From a virus: a stretch of DNA of 36,291 nucleotides. Location: IMG/VR virus record IMGVR_UViG_3300032323_002377, positions 1 to 36,291 of that record. One strand, written 5' to 3'. Positions 19,214-26,458 of the stretch are shown here, one piece after another. The notes beneath the pieces are model-generated. The model made no database searches. It was not told where the DNA came from and worked only from the letters and a program-made list of their open reading frames with translations. Made by a program: the position numbers and the translations under genes. Position 1 is the stretch's first letter. Every line of letters starts with the position of its first letter.

Positions 19214-19933
19214 TTATTTAAAGTTGATTTTTACTAATTTGTCTAATCCTGCATTAACATGCATAGCGTCTTCAAGGCAAAGTTCAAAATCGAATCTATC
19301 ATCCAAAGGAAGTACTAGATCGACTTGACTTCCCCATCGTATCAAAGAAAATCTCTCATTTTGAGCAAAAATATCATTTTGTGAATTAGTGAAAGGAGCA
19401 ATTACATTTACATCCTCATCAGCAATTTGAACAAGATAATATTTGTAATTTAATGATGGAACATAAATCTGATTCCACATTCTTTCATTATATTTTAAAT
19501 ATTCCATATTAGCAGGATTAATCTTTTTATTTAAGATATCCTTTTCTACAGCCAACATTGGTTTATTTGTTGATTGTATTGCCTCTAGTGGTTTATATTT
19601 AAGTATACCTCCATAAGGTATGCGATTTATATGAACATCGTAGAACGACATGAATATACCAATGACTAATGAGGGGGTATTATATTCATCATCGCCTACG
19701 ACATCTTGTAATGTATAATTTAATCCTTTAATCTCAACTATAGATTCAGTAGGATCTTCAATAAACTTTTGATATAAAATAGTACCATCAGCTGGTGAAT
19801 AAAAATGCTCATGGTCTATAAAATTTGGTCTAATAGGGTCTCTAAAGAAAAATGTATTAGATAAATCACCTACAGGCATTTTTTGAAGTTGTTTAACTTC
19901 AGTACTTAACCATTCTTGTAATGTTTGTGCCAT
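19214..19933 (-). CDS. psd: Phosphatidylserine decarboxylase (pyruvoyl enzyme)
   Basis: Family members convert phosphatidylserine to phosphatidylethanolamine and make their own pyruvoyl cofactor by self-cleavage at a serine. The expected triad is visible: YSPADGTI with Asp49, FYDVHINRIPYGG with His101, and WGSQVDL with Ser202. The G-S pair and the following V-D-L-x-L-P fit family members whose cleavage motif is G-S rather than L-G-S-T. The substrate-site motif IKGLNYTLQDVVGD precedes them. The length (239 aa) is near that of short soluble family members, and I saw no membrane segment. The start overlaps the stop of the upstream enzyme gene by one base. A lipid-synthesis gene inside a phage capsid/tail cluster is unusual. 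The family call is strong; activity is inferred from intact residues. Confidence 0.88.
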   Translation of the reverse strand: MAQTLQEWLSTEVKQLQKMPVGDLSNTFFFRDPIRPNFIDHEHFYSPADGTILYQKFIEDPTESIVEIKGLNYTLQDVVGDDEYNTPSLVIGIFMSFYDVHINRIPYGGILKYKPLEAIQSTNKPMLAVEKDILNKKINPANMEYLKYNERMWNQIYVPSLNYKYYLVQIADEDVNVIAPFTNSQNDIFAQNERFSLIRWGSQVDLVLPLDDRFDFELCLEDAMHVNAGLDKLVKINFK

Positions 19934-20847
19934 TATAGTAAAGTTCTATTATGATCAACTCTATTTAAATGCATTACCATACAAGATAACATAGCACCTG
20001 ATTTCATGTATTCTGATAAATTGAAAATAACAGGTTCCATACCAGCATCAGAACAAATTTTTTCTAATGTTTTAAGTTTATGTACTTCACCTTCATAATA
20101 TTCATGTGATTTTTTTAATTCAGAAATATTAGAGGCACATAAAATCATGTTACCATATCTAACTGAATTAGTTAATCCACATAAAGCATCATCAACATTA
20201 ATATCGATAATTTCTGTTTCTTTTTCTATTAACGCGAGTTCCTCAGGATCAAATAACTCCGTGCATATTAATGTTTGTTCTTGATTTAACGCGAATATAG
20301 AACAGTCTAGATGATATAAATATTCATCTACCATAGCAACTTTAATAATATCCATGTTATATTGTTCTTCCATCCACTCATAAGTTTTAATGTTAGAACG
20401 AATACCATAACCACCAATATATTTGTTACCATAAAGATATTTCAAATCAGCTTCACCTTCCCATTTGTATGGGGAGATTGAAGTTTTATAACCCATTTGT
20501 TGAAAGAATTTTTCACCTACTAATTCTTCACCCTTACGAGGGTCAGAAGAAAAATTAGATAAAATAATGTGATTTTCGTTTTTAATATGGGGTAATTGAA
20601 TACCTAAGTTAGCTACATAAACCTGGTCTTGAAAATTACCTTCAGAAGGTAATAAATAAACTAAAGATCCACCAGCCATAAACTGATATAAATCCATAAA
20701 TTGTTTATAAGCTTTTGGTCTATTAACTGATAATTCCTCATCTGTTAGTTCCTGCATCCATATATTATTTGGGTCAGAAGTTGATAAGGTAAATGGAAAG
20801 TTCATTACATAACTTTGAATAGGTAACTGACTTGGGGTTTCTTTCAT
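19933..20847 (-). CDS. Arginine deiminase / amidinotransferase-fold enzyme (DDAH-like)
   Basis: 304 residues with the pentein (guanidino-group-modifying) signature. The N-terminal FQDQVYVANLGI with Asp74 corresponds to the family's P-D-x-V-F-x-x-N. WEGEADLKYLYGNKYIGGYG (129-148) corresponds to E-G-G-D and the G-R-x-x-x-G segment. Catalytic His179 lies in YLYHLDC, and the nucleophile Cys289 in MLSCMVMHLNR near the C-terminus. Known members act on arginine, methylated arginine, agmatine or glycine-arginine pairs; sequence alone does not tell which. It is the first gene after the capsid-gene terminator, has a TATTTATA element, and is coupled by TAATG to psd. The fold is confident, the substrate unknown. 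Confidence 0.8.
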   Translation of the reverse strand: MKETPSQLPIQSYVMNFPFTLSTSDPNNIWMQELTDEELSVNRPKAYKQFMDLYQFMAGGSLVYLLPSEGNFQDQVYVANLGIQLPHIKNENHIILSNFSSDPRKGEELVGEKFFQQMGYKTSISPYKWEGEADLKYLYGNKYIGGYGIRSNIKTYEWMEEQYNMDIIKVAMVDEYLYHLDCSIFALNQEQTLICTELFDPEELALIEKETEIIDINVDDALCGLTNSVRYGNMILCASNISELKKSHEYYEGEVHKLKTLEKICSDAGMEPVIFNLSEYMKSGAMLSCMVMHLNRVDHNRTLL

Positions 20848-20873
20848 AAAATTGTTTTTATAACTGTGTTTAC

Positions 20874-20881
20874 TATAAATA
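20874..20881 (-). promoter_or_regulatory. TATTTATA element upstream of the amidinotransferase-fold gene
   Basis: Exact TATTTATA in coding sense, 26 nt before the ATG and about 24 nt downstream of the capsid-gene terminator. This placement fits a fresh transcript for the enzyme cassette. Confidence 0.5.
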
Positions 20882-20905
20882 TATAGTAGGTACTTAGAAA
20901 TAAAG

Positions 20906-20929
20906 AGGGCCTAGAAAACTCTAGGCCCT
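20906..20929 (-). terminator. Intrinsic terminator after the major capsid gene
   Basis: A perfect 10-bp stem (AGGGCCTAGA / TCTAGGCCCT) with a 4-nt loop, followed in the coding direction by the T-rich CTTTATTT. It is the strongest GC stem in this AT-rich neighbourhood and lies 33 nt after the capsid stop codon. A-rich sequence on the other side may let it work in both directions. Confidence 0.8.
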
Positions 20930-20961
20930 TCTTTACTTGACTATATCCTTTCTATTTTAGA

Positions 20962-22626
20962 TTAGATAGTGTTCAAACCATGAACATAAATCTTACCGTA
21001 GAATTCAGGACGTAACATCTTCTTAGCGTAACGAGTCAATAAACCTTTACGTGGAGTGAAGGTATCAGGATCGTACACTAGAGGAGTCATAATCATTGGA
21101 ATATAAGGAGCAAATACAGCACCAGTTTCCAAGAATTGGCTACCTTTGTAACCTAACAAGATTACGTTTTCAGTCATGTAAGGGTTCTTGTAAACCTTGT
21201 AACGACCGTTTACGCTACCTACTTTCTGTACTCCGAAAGCATATTCCATTTGTTCAGCTTCACCGTTTGAAGTAGAAGCGAATCCAGGGATAGATTCTAA
21301 GATAGTAGCAACTGTAGGAGAAGTTACCATAAAGTTAGCACCTCCACGAAGAGTTAACTGGTGGATTTTGTTGCTTAACTTTTGGATCTTAGTTCCTAAA
21401 GTTTGGAACCACTGACCTTGAGTATTGTAGAAACCAGAAGCTAAAGTTGAAGGAGCAGCAGCACCAGGAGCAATCACGGTGTTGTTTACAGCTGACCAAT
21501 ATTCAGTACCAGCAGCAGCATCTTCAATTAACATGTCTAAGATTTCAAGATCAATTTCCATTGAAATATACTCACTCATGATGTTAGTTAATTCAGCTTC
21601 AGCATCGATGTTTTGGTAAGCAGCTAAGTCTTGAGCGAACTCAGGAGTCCATACAGCTTTCAATTTACGAGTTTTAGCAGTGATAGCTTGAGACTGCATT
21701 TTAACGTTGATCTCAGGGATAACGATAGTAGAAGCAGACTGAGCGTTTGGTACAGCGTAAGAAGAAGAATCTTCAAAATCACCTCTGTACTGATCAGAAG
21801 TTAACTTAGTGTAAGTTACAGTTGAGTTAGCAGAAGTTGCAGTACCGTTAGTTTCAGCAGTAGAAGCAGTAAAGAAGAAAGCAATAGTATTACCAGTGTA
21901 GTTGTAAGTAGTAAACTGAGGGAACAATTTAGCTACAGTAGCAGCTGAACCTGAAGTTAAAGTAAATCCTCTTGTAGAATCTGCATCAAAGAAAGGTAAT
22001 AAAGTAGTAGCAGTAGCAACTGTGAATTTCTTAATTGTACCAGCAGCGATAGAAGCTGATAAATCAGAATCAAAGTTTACTTCAGCCCAAGAAGCAGTAG
22101 CTACAGCAGCTGATACTACAGAAGAAGTAGTGTTAATAGAGTAAGTGAATTTGTTTGCAGGGTTGTATAAACCACCAGAAGCAGCAGGAGTAGCAAATGG
22201 GAATTGACCGCTTGGGTTTCTATCACCATATAAAGATCCACCTGTTCCAAAAGGAGTCTTAGTATTACCATATTGGAAATCTAAGAAGAATACAAGACCT
22301 GAAGGCATGTTCATAGGCTGAACTGAAACGAATTCTTTCGCTACGATAGTTCCGAATACCTTACGAACCAAAGGTAAAGCGATACCAGCCCAGTTTTCAC
22401 CTTGGGTACCGTTAGTGAAGTAAGAGTTAGTAGAGATAACGTTGTTTTCTGTTACTAACTGTTTAGCTTGGTTTTCTAACAAGATTGACATGTTATTCTT
22501 TTCAACCTCGCCCAAGCCCTCTAGTAAGCCTGTTTTAGTCCATTTGTTGGCTAATTTGGCTGCGTCGCTTTGCAAGCTCTTCCAAGATCCTGCAGCGCTT
22601 TCTAATAATTGTTGTACTTGTGACAT
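20962..22626 (-). CDS. 23: Major capsid protein (T4 gp23-like)
   Basis: Forms the hexameric shell lattice of the head. It aligns by eye with T4 gp23 along its length: NKWTKTGLLEGLGE (T4 NKWKPLLEGEGLPE), VQPMNMPSGLVF (T4 VQPMNSPTGQVF), then AQDLAAYQNIDAEAELTNIM (T4 AQDLRAVHGMDADAELSGIL), GRYKVYKNPY, LTRYAKK and a final KIYVHG. At 554 residues it is near T4 size (521). Cleavage by the prohead protease is expected near residue 60 (LVTE/N), the position matching T4's E65 site. The leader is A-rich with no Shine-Dalgarno. Codon choice differs from the neighbours (more AAG, TAC, TTC, AAC, CGT), as expected for very high expression. A terminator follows. Confidence 0.95.
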   Translation of the reverse strand: MSQVQQLLESAAGSWKSLQSDAAKLANKWTKTGLLEGLGEVEKNNMSILLENQAKQLVTENNVISTNSYFTNGTQGENWAGIALPLVRKVFGTIVAKEFVSVQPMNMPSGLVFFLDFQYGNTKTPFGTGGSLYGDRNPSGQFPFATPAASGGLYNPANKFTYSINTTSSVVSAAVATASWAEVNFDSDLSASIAAGTIKKFTVATATTLLPFFDADSTRGFTLTSGSAATVAKLFPQFTTYNYTGNTIAFFFTASTAETNGTATSANSTVTYTKLTSDQYRGDFEDSSSYAVPNAQSASTIVIPEINVKMQSQAITAKTRKLKAVWTPEFAQDLAAYQNIDAEAELTNIMSEYISMEIDLEILDMLIEDAAAGTEYWSAVNNTVIAPGAAAPSTLASGFYNTQGQWFQTLGTKIQKLSNKIHQLTLRGGANFMVTSPTVATILESIPGFASTSNGEAEQMEYAFGVQKVGSVNGRYKVYKNPYMTENVILLGYKGSQFLETGAVFAPYIPMIMTPLVYDPDTFTPRKGLLTRYAKKMLRPEFYGKIYVHGLNTI

Positions 22627-22656
22627 TGTGTTTTGTTTTTATTTTTTGTTTTTAAA

Positions 22657-23685
22657 TTATTTAATACCGGCTAATTTCTGCCATCTTGCAACCTGGTCGT
22701 TAGCTTCCATAATTGGTTTCTTTTCAGAAACACCAGCAGGTTTAGAAGCACCACCTCTAATTAACGATTCATTCATTGGCTTTTTAGCATTTGATGCTAC
22801 ACCTGTAGATAATGTTTCGTAAACTAATTTAGCTTCTTTAACGCTAGTGGCTTTGTCGAAAGCTTCTAACACTTTTACTTTTTGACTTTCGGTCAAGTTT
22901 TTAGCTTTGAAGATTTTGTTAGTGTAAAGTAATTTTGCATTTAAAAGATTAACTTCGTTTAATTCGGCTTTAACTGATTCTAAAGCAGCATAAGCTTCGT
23001 CAAGTTCTTTTTTCATTGCTTCCATTTCCATTTCCTTAGCTTCATCCATTTCTTTTTCTTCAGCCATAGGCATTTCCATGTCCATTTCTTCTTCACCACC
23101 CATTTCTTCTTCACCTTCTCCGCCTTCTATGTTACCTTCTAGTTCCCCAGAAGCTACCATATCAGCGATTACATCTTCGATGAATTTTTTAAGATCACCT
23201 TCATCCATGTTTTCAAGATCGATTTCCTCTTCTTCTTCACCTTCAGCTTCTTCACCTTCTTCTTCGCCTTCTTTTTCAGCTTCAGCTAAGTTTCCGCGTT
23301 CAGCACTGCCTACAGGATCGTTGATTGTACCTAATCTTTCATCCACATCTCCTTCTTCTAATTCATCTAATTCTCTTAGAAGTTCGTCAAGATCAACCTC
23401 ATCTACTTTTTCTTCAGCTTCATCCATGTCTTTTTTCATTTCGTCCATTTCTTTAGCTTCATCCATTTCGTAAGATTCATCAAGACCTTCTTCCATTTTT
23501 TCGTCCGCTTCTTTTAAGTCCATTTCCTCATCAACCTCGTCCATTTCAGCTATTTTAGCAGCTAATTTTTCACGAAGCATAGGAGTAAAAGCCTCTTCAA
23601 GAGCAGCCTTTGCATTGGCGATGGCTGTTTCCTTAACAGCTTTAGCATCGGCAATGGCTTCTTTTAGTAAGTCTCTGTTTGCCAT
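22657..23685 (-). CDS. 22: Prohead core scaffold protein (gp22-like, Glu-rich)
   Basis: 342 residues and extremely acidic: residues ~45-235 are dominated by Glu with Met, Asp, Lys and Leu, including runs such as EEGEEAEGEEEEE. It is predicted helical/coiled coil. Its position between the protease and the capsid gene is that of T4 gene 22, the scaffold that is digested during head maturation. Possible protease sites (L/I-x-E before A/G) include LLKE/A at residue 9, LEE/A at 31 and IME/A at 327. The C-terminus WQKLAGIK recurs in marine phage capsid-module proteins I know. A regulatory island lies upstream. Homology to T4 gp22 is by role and composition, not by clear alignment. Confidence 0.8.
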   Translation of the reverse strand: MANRDLLKEAIADAKAVKETAIANAKAALEEAFTPMLREKLAAKIAEMDEVDEEMDLKEADEKMEEGLDESYEMDEAKEMDEMKKDMDEAEEKVDEVDLDELLRELDELEEGDVDERLGTINDPVGSAERGNLAEAEKEGEEEGEEAEGEEEEEIDLENMDEGDLKKFIEDVIADMVASGELEGNIEGGEGEEEMGGEEEMDMEMPMAEEKEMDEAKEMEMEAMKKELDEAYAALESVKAELNEVNLLNAKLLYTNKIFKAKNLTESQKVKVLEAFDKATSVKEAKLVYETLSTGVASNAKKPMNESLIRGGASKPAGVSEKKPIMEANDQVARWQKLAGIK

Positions 23686-23722
23686 TTTTGTTTTTTGTCC
23701 TCAAATAATTTTTTGTTGGAAG

Positions 23723-23790
23723 TACGCTTATTATAGATTACTCGAAGCGTAATAGATATTTAAAATCTTAATGCGATATAGAGATCGCAT
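23723..23790 (-). promoter_or_regulatory. Candidate promoter/operator region for scaffold and capsid genes
   Basis: The 200-nt gap before the scaffold gene holds two perfect 7-bp inverted repeats. ATGCGAT/ATCGCAT (23771-23777 and 23784-23790) has a 6-nt loop, and TACGCTT/AAGCGTA (23723-23729 and 23745-23751) a 15-nt spacer. Inside the second, in coding sense, is TATAAT, a canonical -10 hexamer, about 46 nt before the ATG. ATTCGAAT at 23791-23798 is a further palindrome. Downstream, GAGGA sits 12 nt before the ATG in an otherwise A-rich leader. No convincing -35 was seen. Operator or attenuator roles are guesses. Confidence 0.45.
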
Positions 23791-23835
23791 ATTCGAATAT
23801 ACATATATGGGGATTCTTCAAAGTTGAAAAATGAA

Positions 23836-23857
23836 ACCCTCCTTTTTAGGGGAGGGT
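23836..23857 (-). terminator. Intrinsic terminator after the prohead protease gene
   Basis: A perfect 7-bp stem ACCCTCC/GGAGGGT with an 8-nt loop, followed in coding sense by TTCATTTTT. It lies ~30 nt after the protease stop codon. The interrupted T tract suggests partial rather than complete termination. Confidence 0.65.
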
Positions 23858-23885
23858 CGATCAAAGGATACTATCCTAAGAGGGG

Positions 23886-24488
23886 TTAAAATATTGGGCA
23901 GGTACCTTGCGAACAAAGTATTTCTGTAATAACAGAATTTACTCTTGAGTAATCTGTAGTTGGTTTTTCTAATCCTTCTTTAACCAATGTCATATATGAA
24001 CCTGGATTAGATGGGGTGCTTACAAAGTCCCAGCATAGTAATTCGAAATCATCTTGTACTTCTAATGTTTCACCAATTTGTTTTAATGAACCCATTCCAC
24101 GAGATGATACACCTACCATAACATTATTATCAATAAGTGCTTTTAAGATATTACCAGATACAGTAGGTAAAATTTCTAATTTACCCATTACTTTATCTCC
24201 GTCCCACCAAATTTCTCTAATAATATGAGATACGTTTTTTAAAGATATAATAGAGGATTCAGGGTGATCTAATTCACCTGTTGCTCTATTTTCTTTAACC
24301 ATTTGTTGATATTTATCAATTTCTCTTTCCCACAACTCTTTAGGATAATAACGGCCATTACCATTTTTTACCTCGGCTGTAGCTAAAATACCTTCAACTA
24401 AAGGATTACCTGATGGTGCTTTTAAACCCTCATGTAACTGTGTACGAGATACTGAAAATGGTATGGTTTCAATTAATACTTGTTTCAT
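23886..24488 (-). CDS. 21: Prohead core protease (T4 gp21-like, S77 family)
   Basis: Serine protease that assembles inside the prohead and cleaves capsid, scaffold and internal proteins after L/I-x-E. Recognisable features are GNGRYYPKELWEREI near residues 43-57, His75 in ATGELDHPESS, and Ser128/Ser129 in MVGVSSRGMGSL, matching T4 His85 and Ser140. DFVSTPSNPGSY near 154-165 is the usual D-x-V-x-x-P-x-x-P segment. At 200 residues it is close to T4 gp21 (212). Possible self-cleavage sites are QLHE/G (residue 20) and LVE/G (32). It is separated by one base from the upstream capsid-module gene and followed by a terminator. Confidence 0.93.
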   Translation of the reverse strand: MKQVLIETIPFSVSRTQLHEGLKAPSGNPLVEGILATAEVKNGNGRYYPKELWEREIDKYQQMVKENRATGELDHPESSIISLKNVSHIIREIWWDGDKVMGKLEILPTVSGNILKALIDNNVMVGVSSRGMGSLKQIGETLEVQDDFELLCWDFVSTPSNPGSYMTLVKEGLEKPTTDYSRVNSVITEILCSQGTCPIF

Positions 24489-24489
24489 A

Positions 24490-25329
24490 TTAATATTGGG
24501 TTAGATCATTATCTTCATCAATAACTTCTTGCTTTTTACTACCAGTTAATTTTTCATATAATTTGGAAGCTTTAGCTTTATATTTTTCTAACTCTTTAAT
24601 TTCTTTTTGAAGTGTTTTAACCATTTTAGGATCAATCATTTCTGCTAATTCTTCAGATTCAGCAATAGATAATTTTGATTGTCTTTTTTCAATAGCTTCA
24701 TCAATTGATTTAATTTTAGCTTCTAAAGCTAAAACTTCATTTGATTTTTCAATTTCTTTAATTTCAGAAGAAATATTAGGACGTTTAGCTTCACTCAACT
24801 CACCATATCCACTTGATTTAAATTTACCTTTAGGATCTTTAGGTTGTTCTTGTTGAGTATATCCAATTCCTTTAACACCAAAAGAAGCATTTTTGTGGTA
24901 ATAATTAACATCTTTAGCCATATTTTTAGCTACGATATCTTTTAATTCACCTACAGTTTTATCAGCGTTTTTAGGATCACCCATTTCAGCTAAATAACCC
25001 ATTAAAAATGATTGACCGTAAACGTTATCAATGTTTTTCTTATCTGTATAGTCAAAGTTTTTAGTTTCTAAATCAACTAATTCTTTTTCCATTTCTTTAT
25101 TATCTATCTTAACGTTAGCTTCAAAAATTTTAAACCAATTTTTCTTTTCAGCTAATTTAGTTTCTTCAGATAATACGCTTTTGCTTTTTAAAATATTAAC
25201 CGCAGTATTGTAATCGGTTAAGGGTGCAATAAATTCTGGGAATACACGACGTGCACTCTTTAAAAATTCATCTTTATTTCCTTTTCCCTCTTTAATTAAA
25301 AGGTATTGTTGTTGTAATGTTTTTTCCAT
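24490..25329 (-). CDS. Conserved marine-phage capsid-module protein, coiled-coil C-terminus
   Basis: 279 residues, highly charged. It begins QQYLLIKEGKGNKDEFLK, goes through NFDYTDKKNIDNVYGQSF, and reaches KNMAKDVNYYHKNASFGVKG. I recognise this arrangement (LIKEGKG..., NFDYxDKKNIDN, YxKNAxFGVKGIGY) as a widespread family next to protease and portal genes in T4-like marine phages, with no assigned function. Residues ~190-270 are a Glu/Lys-rich coiled coil. An IKE/G sequence at residue 14 fits the prohead-protease consensus, so N-terminal trimming is possible. A prohead core protein, filling the place of T4 gp67/gp68, is a reasonable inference. A TATTTATA element lies only 4 nt before the ATG. 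Confidence 0.65.
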   Translation of the reverse strand: MEKTLQQQYLLIKEGKGNKDEFLKSARRVFPEFIAPLTDYNTAVNILKSKSVLSEETKLAEKKNWFKIFEANVKIDNKEMEKELVDLETKNFDYTDKKNIDNVYGQSFLMGYLAEMGDPKNADKTVGELKDIVAKNMAKDVNYYHKNASFGVKGIGYTQQEQPKDPKGKFKSSGYGELSEAKRPNISSEIKEIEKSNEVLALEAKIKSIDEAIEKRQSKLSIAESEELAEMIDPKMVKTLQKEIKELEKYKAKASKLYEKLTGSKKQEVIDEDNDLTQY

Positions 25330-25333
25330 TTGT

Positions 25334-25341
25334 TATAAATA
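25334..25341 (-). promoter_or_regulatory. TATTTATA element between the 88-aa and 279-aa genes
   Basis: Exact TATTTATA in coding sense, directly after the preceding TAA and 4 nt before the next ATG. That is too close for a normal leader, so it bears on what the element does. Confidence 0.45.
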
Positions 25342-25608
25342 TTATGTAAAGAATAATACATTGTTACTAGTAGCATCTAAAGAAGCACTAGTTACAAATA
25401 TAGGATAATATCCTGGGGAGAAAAATAGGGATGATGCTGATACTGCTAATTCTCTATTAGTTGCATCTTTTAATCCTTTAAAATGTGCTACTGTTCCTTG
25501 GGGGGTAACAGATGTATTAGGACATACAATAAAACCAGCAAATGAGCCAGTTATAGATTGACCTTGAATTAAAGAGATTGCGGTTGCGTTTACTGGTATA
25601 CTTGCCAT
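25342..25608 (-). CDS. Small beta-rich capsid-module protein (88 aa)
   Basis: I do not recognise this family. It is hydrophobic-polar alternating and probably all beta, with ITGSFAGFIVCP, ELAVSASSLFFSPGYYPIFV and a C-terminal NVLFFT. It has only a few charged residues and no signal peptide. It sits between portal-proximal proteins and the protease, and its start is 2 nt from the upstream stop. Small beta proteins here are often head decoration or head-surface proteins; that is a guess from position. Confidence 0.55.
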   Translation of the reverse strand: MASIPVNATAISLIQGQSITGSFAGFIVCPNTSVTPQGTVAHFKGLKDATNRELAVSASSLFFSPGYYPIFVTSASLDATSNNVLFFT

Positions 25609-25609
25609 G

Positions 25610-26458
25610 TTATTCGGGTTGTTTAAAAAGTTCTATAATGTCGGTTAAATATTCTTCTGCTAAATCTGTACCATATACAACTCCAAAATTTGGTTTTTGA
25701 CTATATTGTTTAATAGTTTCTTTTTTAGCTTGTTGTAATAGTGGTACTAATTGATTTAATTGTCTTTCTAAAGTATCAAAAGCTTGAATCCTTTGTTGAA
25801 TCCATTCTTTTAATTGGGGGTTTGTGATATTTAAACTATCAATATTAAAATCAGCTTCCCATAATTGTTTTACTTCAACACCTTTAGCAGCTTTATTTAA
25901 TGCTTTTCTATTGACTAATTTATATTTAAAATCTTTTACGTAAACATTGTTTTTAATTCCTTCTTTACCAGATTTAAAAGCATATTTAGTTGCATAATTT
26001 TCACCTTCAGTACCGGAAGTAAAACTTGCACCTGTACCTGTAGCTGATACTTCATCTAATTGGCTTTTAATAGCTTCATATTGGTCGGGATAATATTTAC
26101 GTAAATAAGTTCTAAACCCGTTAAACGCTTCTCTAGTTTTAACTAAAGTTTCAATTACTTTTTTATCTGTTTTACCTTCAGGAGTAAGAGATAATGCTTT
26201 TAAAGCATCAACGGCTAAAAATAATCGTTGTAAGCTTTCTCCAAAAGAAGCTAATTTAATAATTCTATGACCAGTAGATCCAGTTTCTTTATCAATACTG
26301 TCTGTTTTAAAGTATGTTTTTAAATCACTAGAAAAAAAGTCATTTTCCATATCCACAGGACCATATTGTGTCTCTAACCTTTTAATTAAGGCAGGGTCAA
26401 CATCCTTTGGTTTAAGGGTTTCACTTCTTTCTTTTAATTTATACTTAAAATTATCCAT
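25610..26458 (-). CDS. Conserved capsid-module protein with SATGTGASFT motif
   Basis: 282 residues, mostly helical and charged. The centre (residues 134-161) reads LDEVSATGTGASFTSGTEG followed by ENYATKYAF. I know this motif from capsid-module proteins of many marine phages; its function is unassigned. LDE/V at 136 resembles a prohead-protease site, so the motif may mark a processed linker. The C-terminal part (QLNQLVPLLQQAKKETIKQY) is a likely amphipathic helix. The ATG lies inside the upstream gene (8-nt overlap), indicating coupling. A prohead core or portal-associated role is inferred. Confidence 0.6.
   Translation of the reverse strand: MDNFKYKLKERSETLKPKDVDPALIKRLETQYGPVDMENDFFSSDLKTYFKTDSIDKETGSTGHRIIKLASFGESLQRLFLAVDALKALSLTPEGKTDKKVIETLVKTREAFNGFRTYLRKYYPDQYEAIKSQLDEVSATGTGASFTSGTEGENYATKYAFKSGKEGIKNNVYVKDFKYKLVNRKALNKAAKGVEVKQLWEADFNIDSLNITNPQLKEWIQQRIQAFDTLERQLNQLVPLLQQAKKETIKQYSQKPNFGVVYGTDLAEEYLTDIIELFKQPE

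Noticed and set aside
20315-20322. Intragenic TATAAATA/TATTTATA copy
   Set aside because: It falls within codons for E-Y-L-Y in the amidinotransferase-fold gene and has no nearby start codon; expected by chance in AT-rich DNA.
22442-22822. Plus-strand open frame spanning the capsid/scaffold junction
   Set aside because: It runs across two well-supported minus-strand genes and their intergenic leader, with composition explained by antisense of those genes.
23078-23473. Plus-strand Ser/Pro-rich open frame (131 codons) opposite the scaffold gene
   Set aside because: It is the antisense of a Glu-rich coding stretch (GAA/GAG/GAT read backwards gives TTC/CTC/ATC). It is pure low complexity with no leader or family features.
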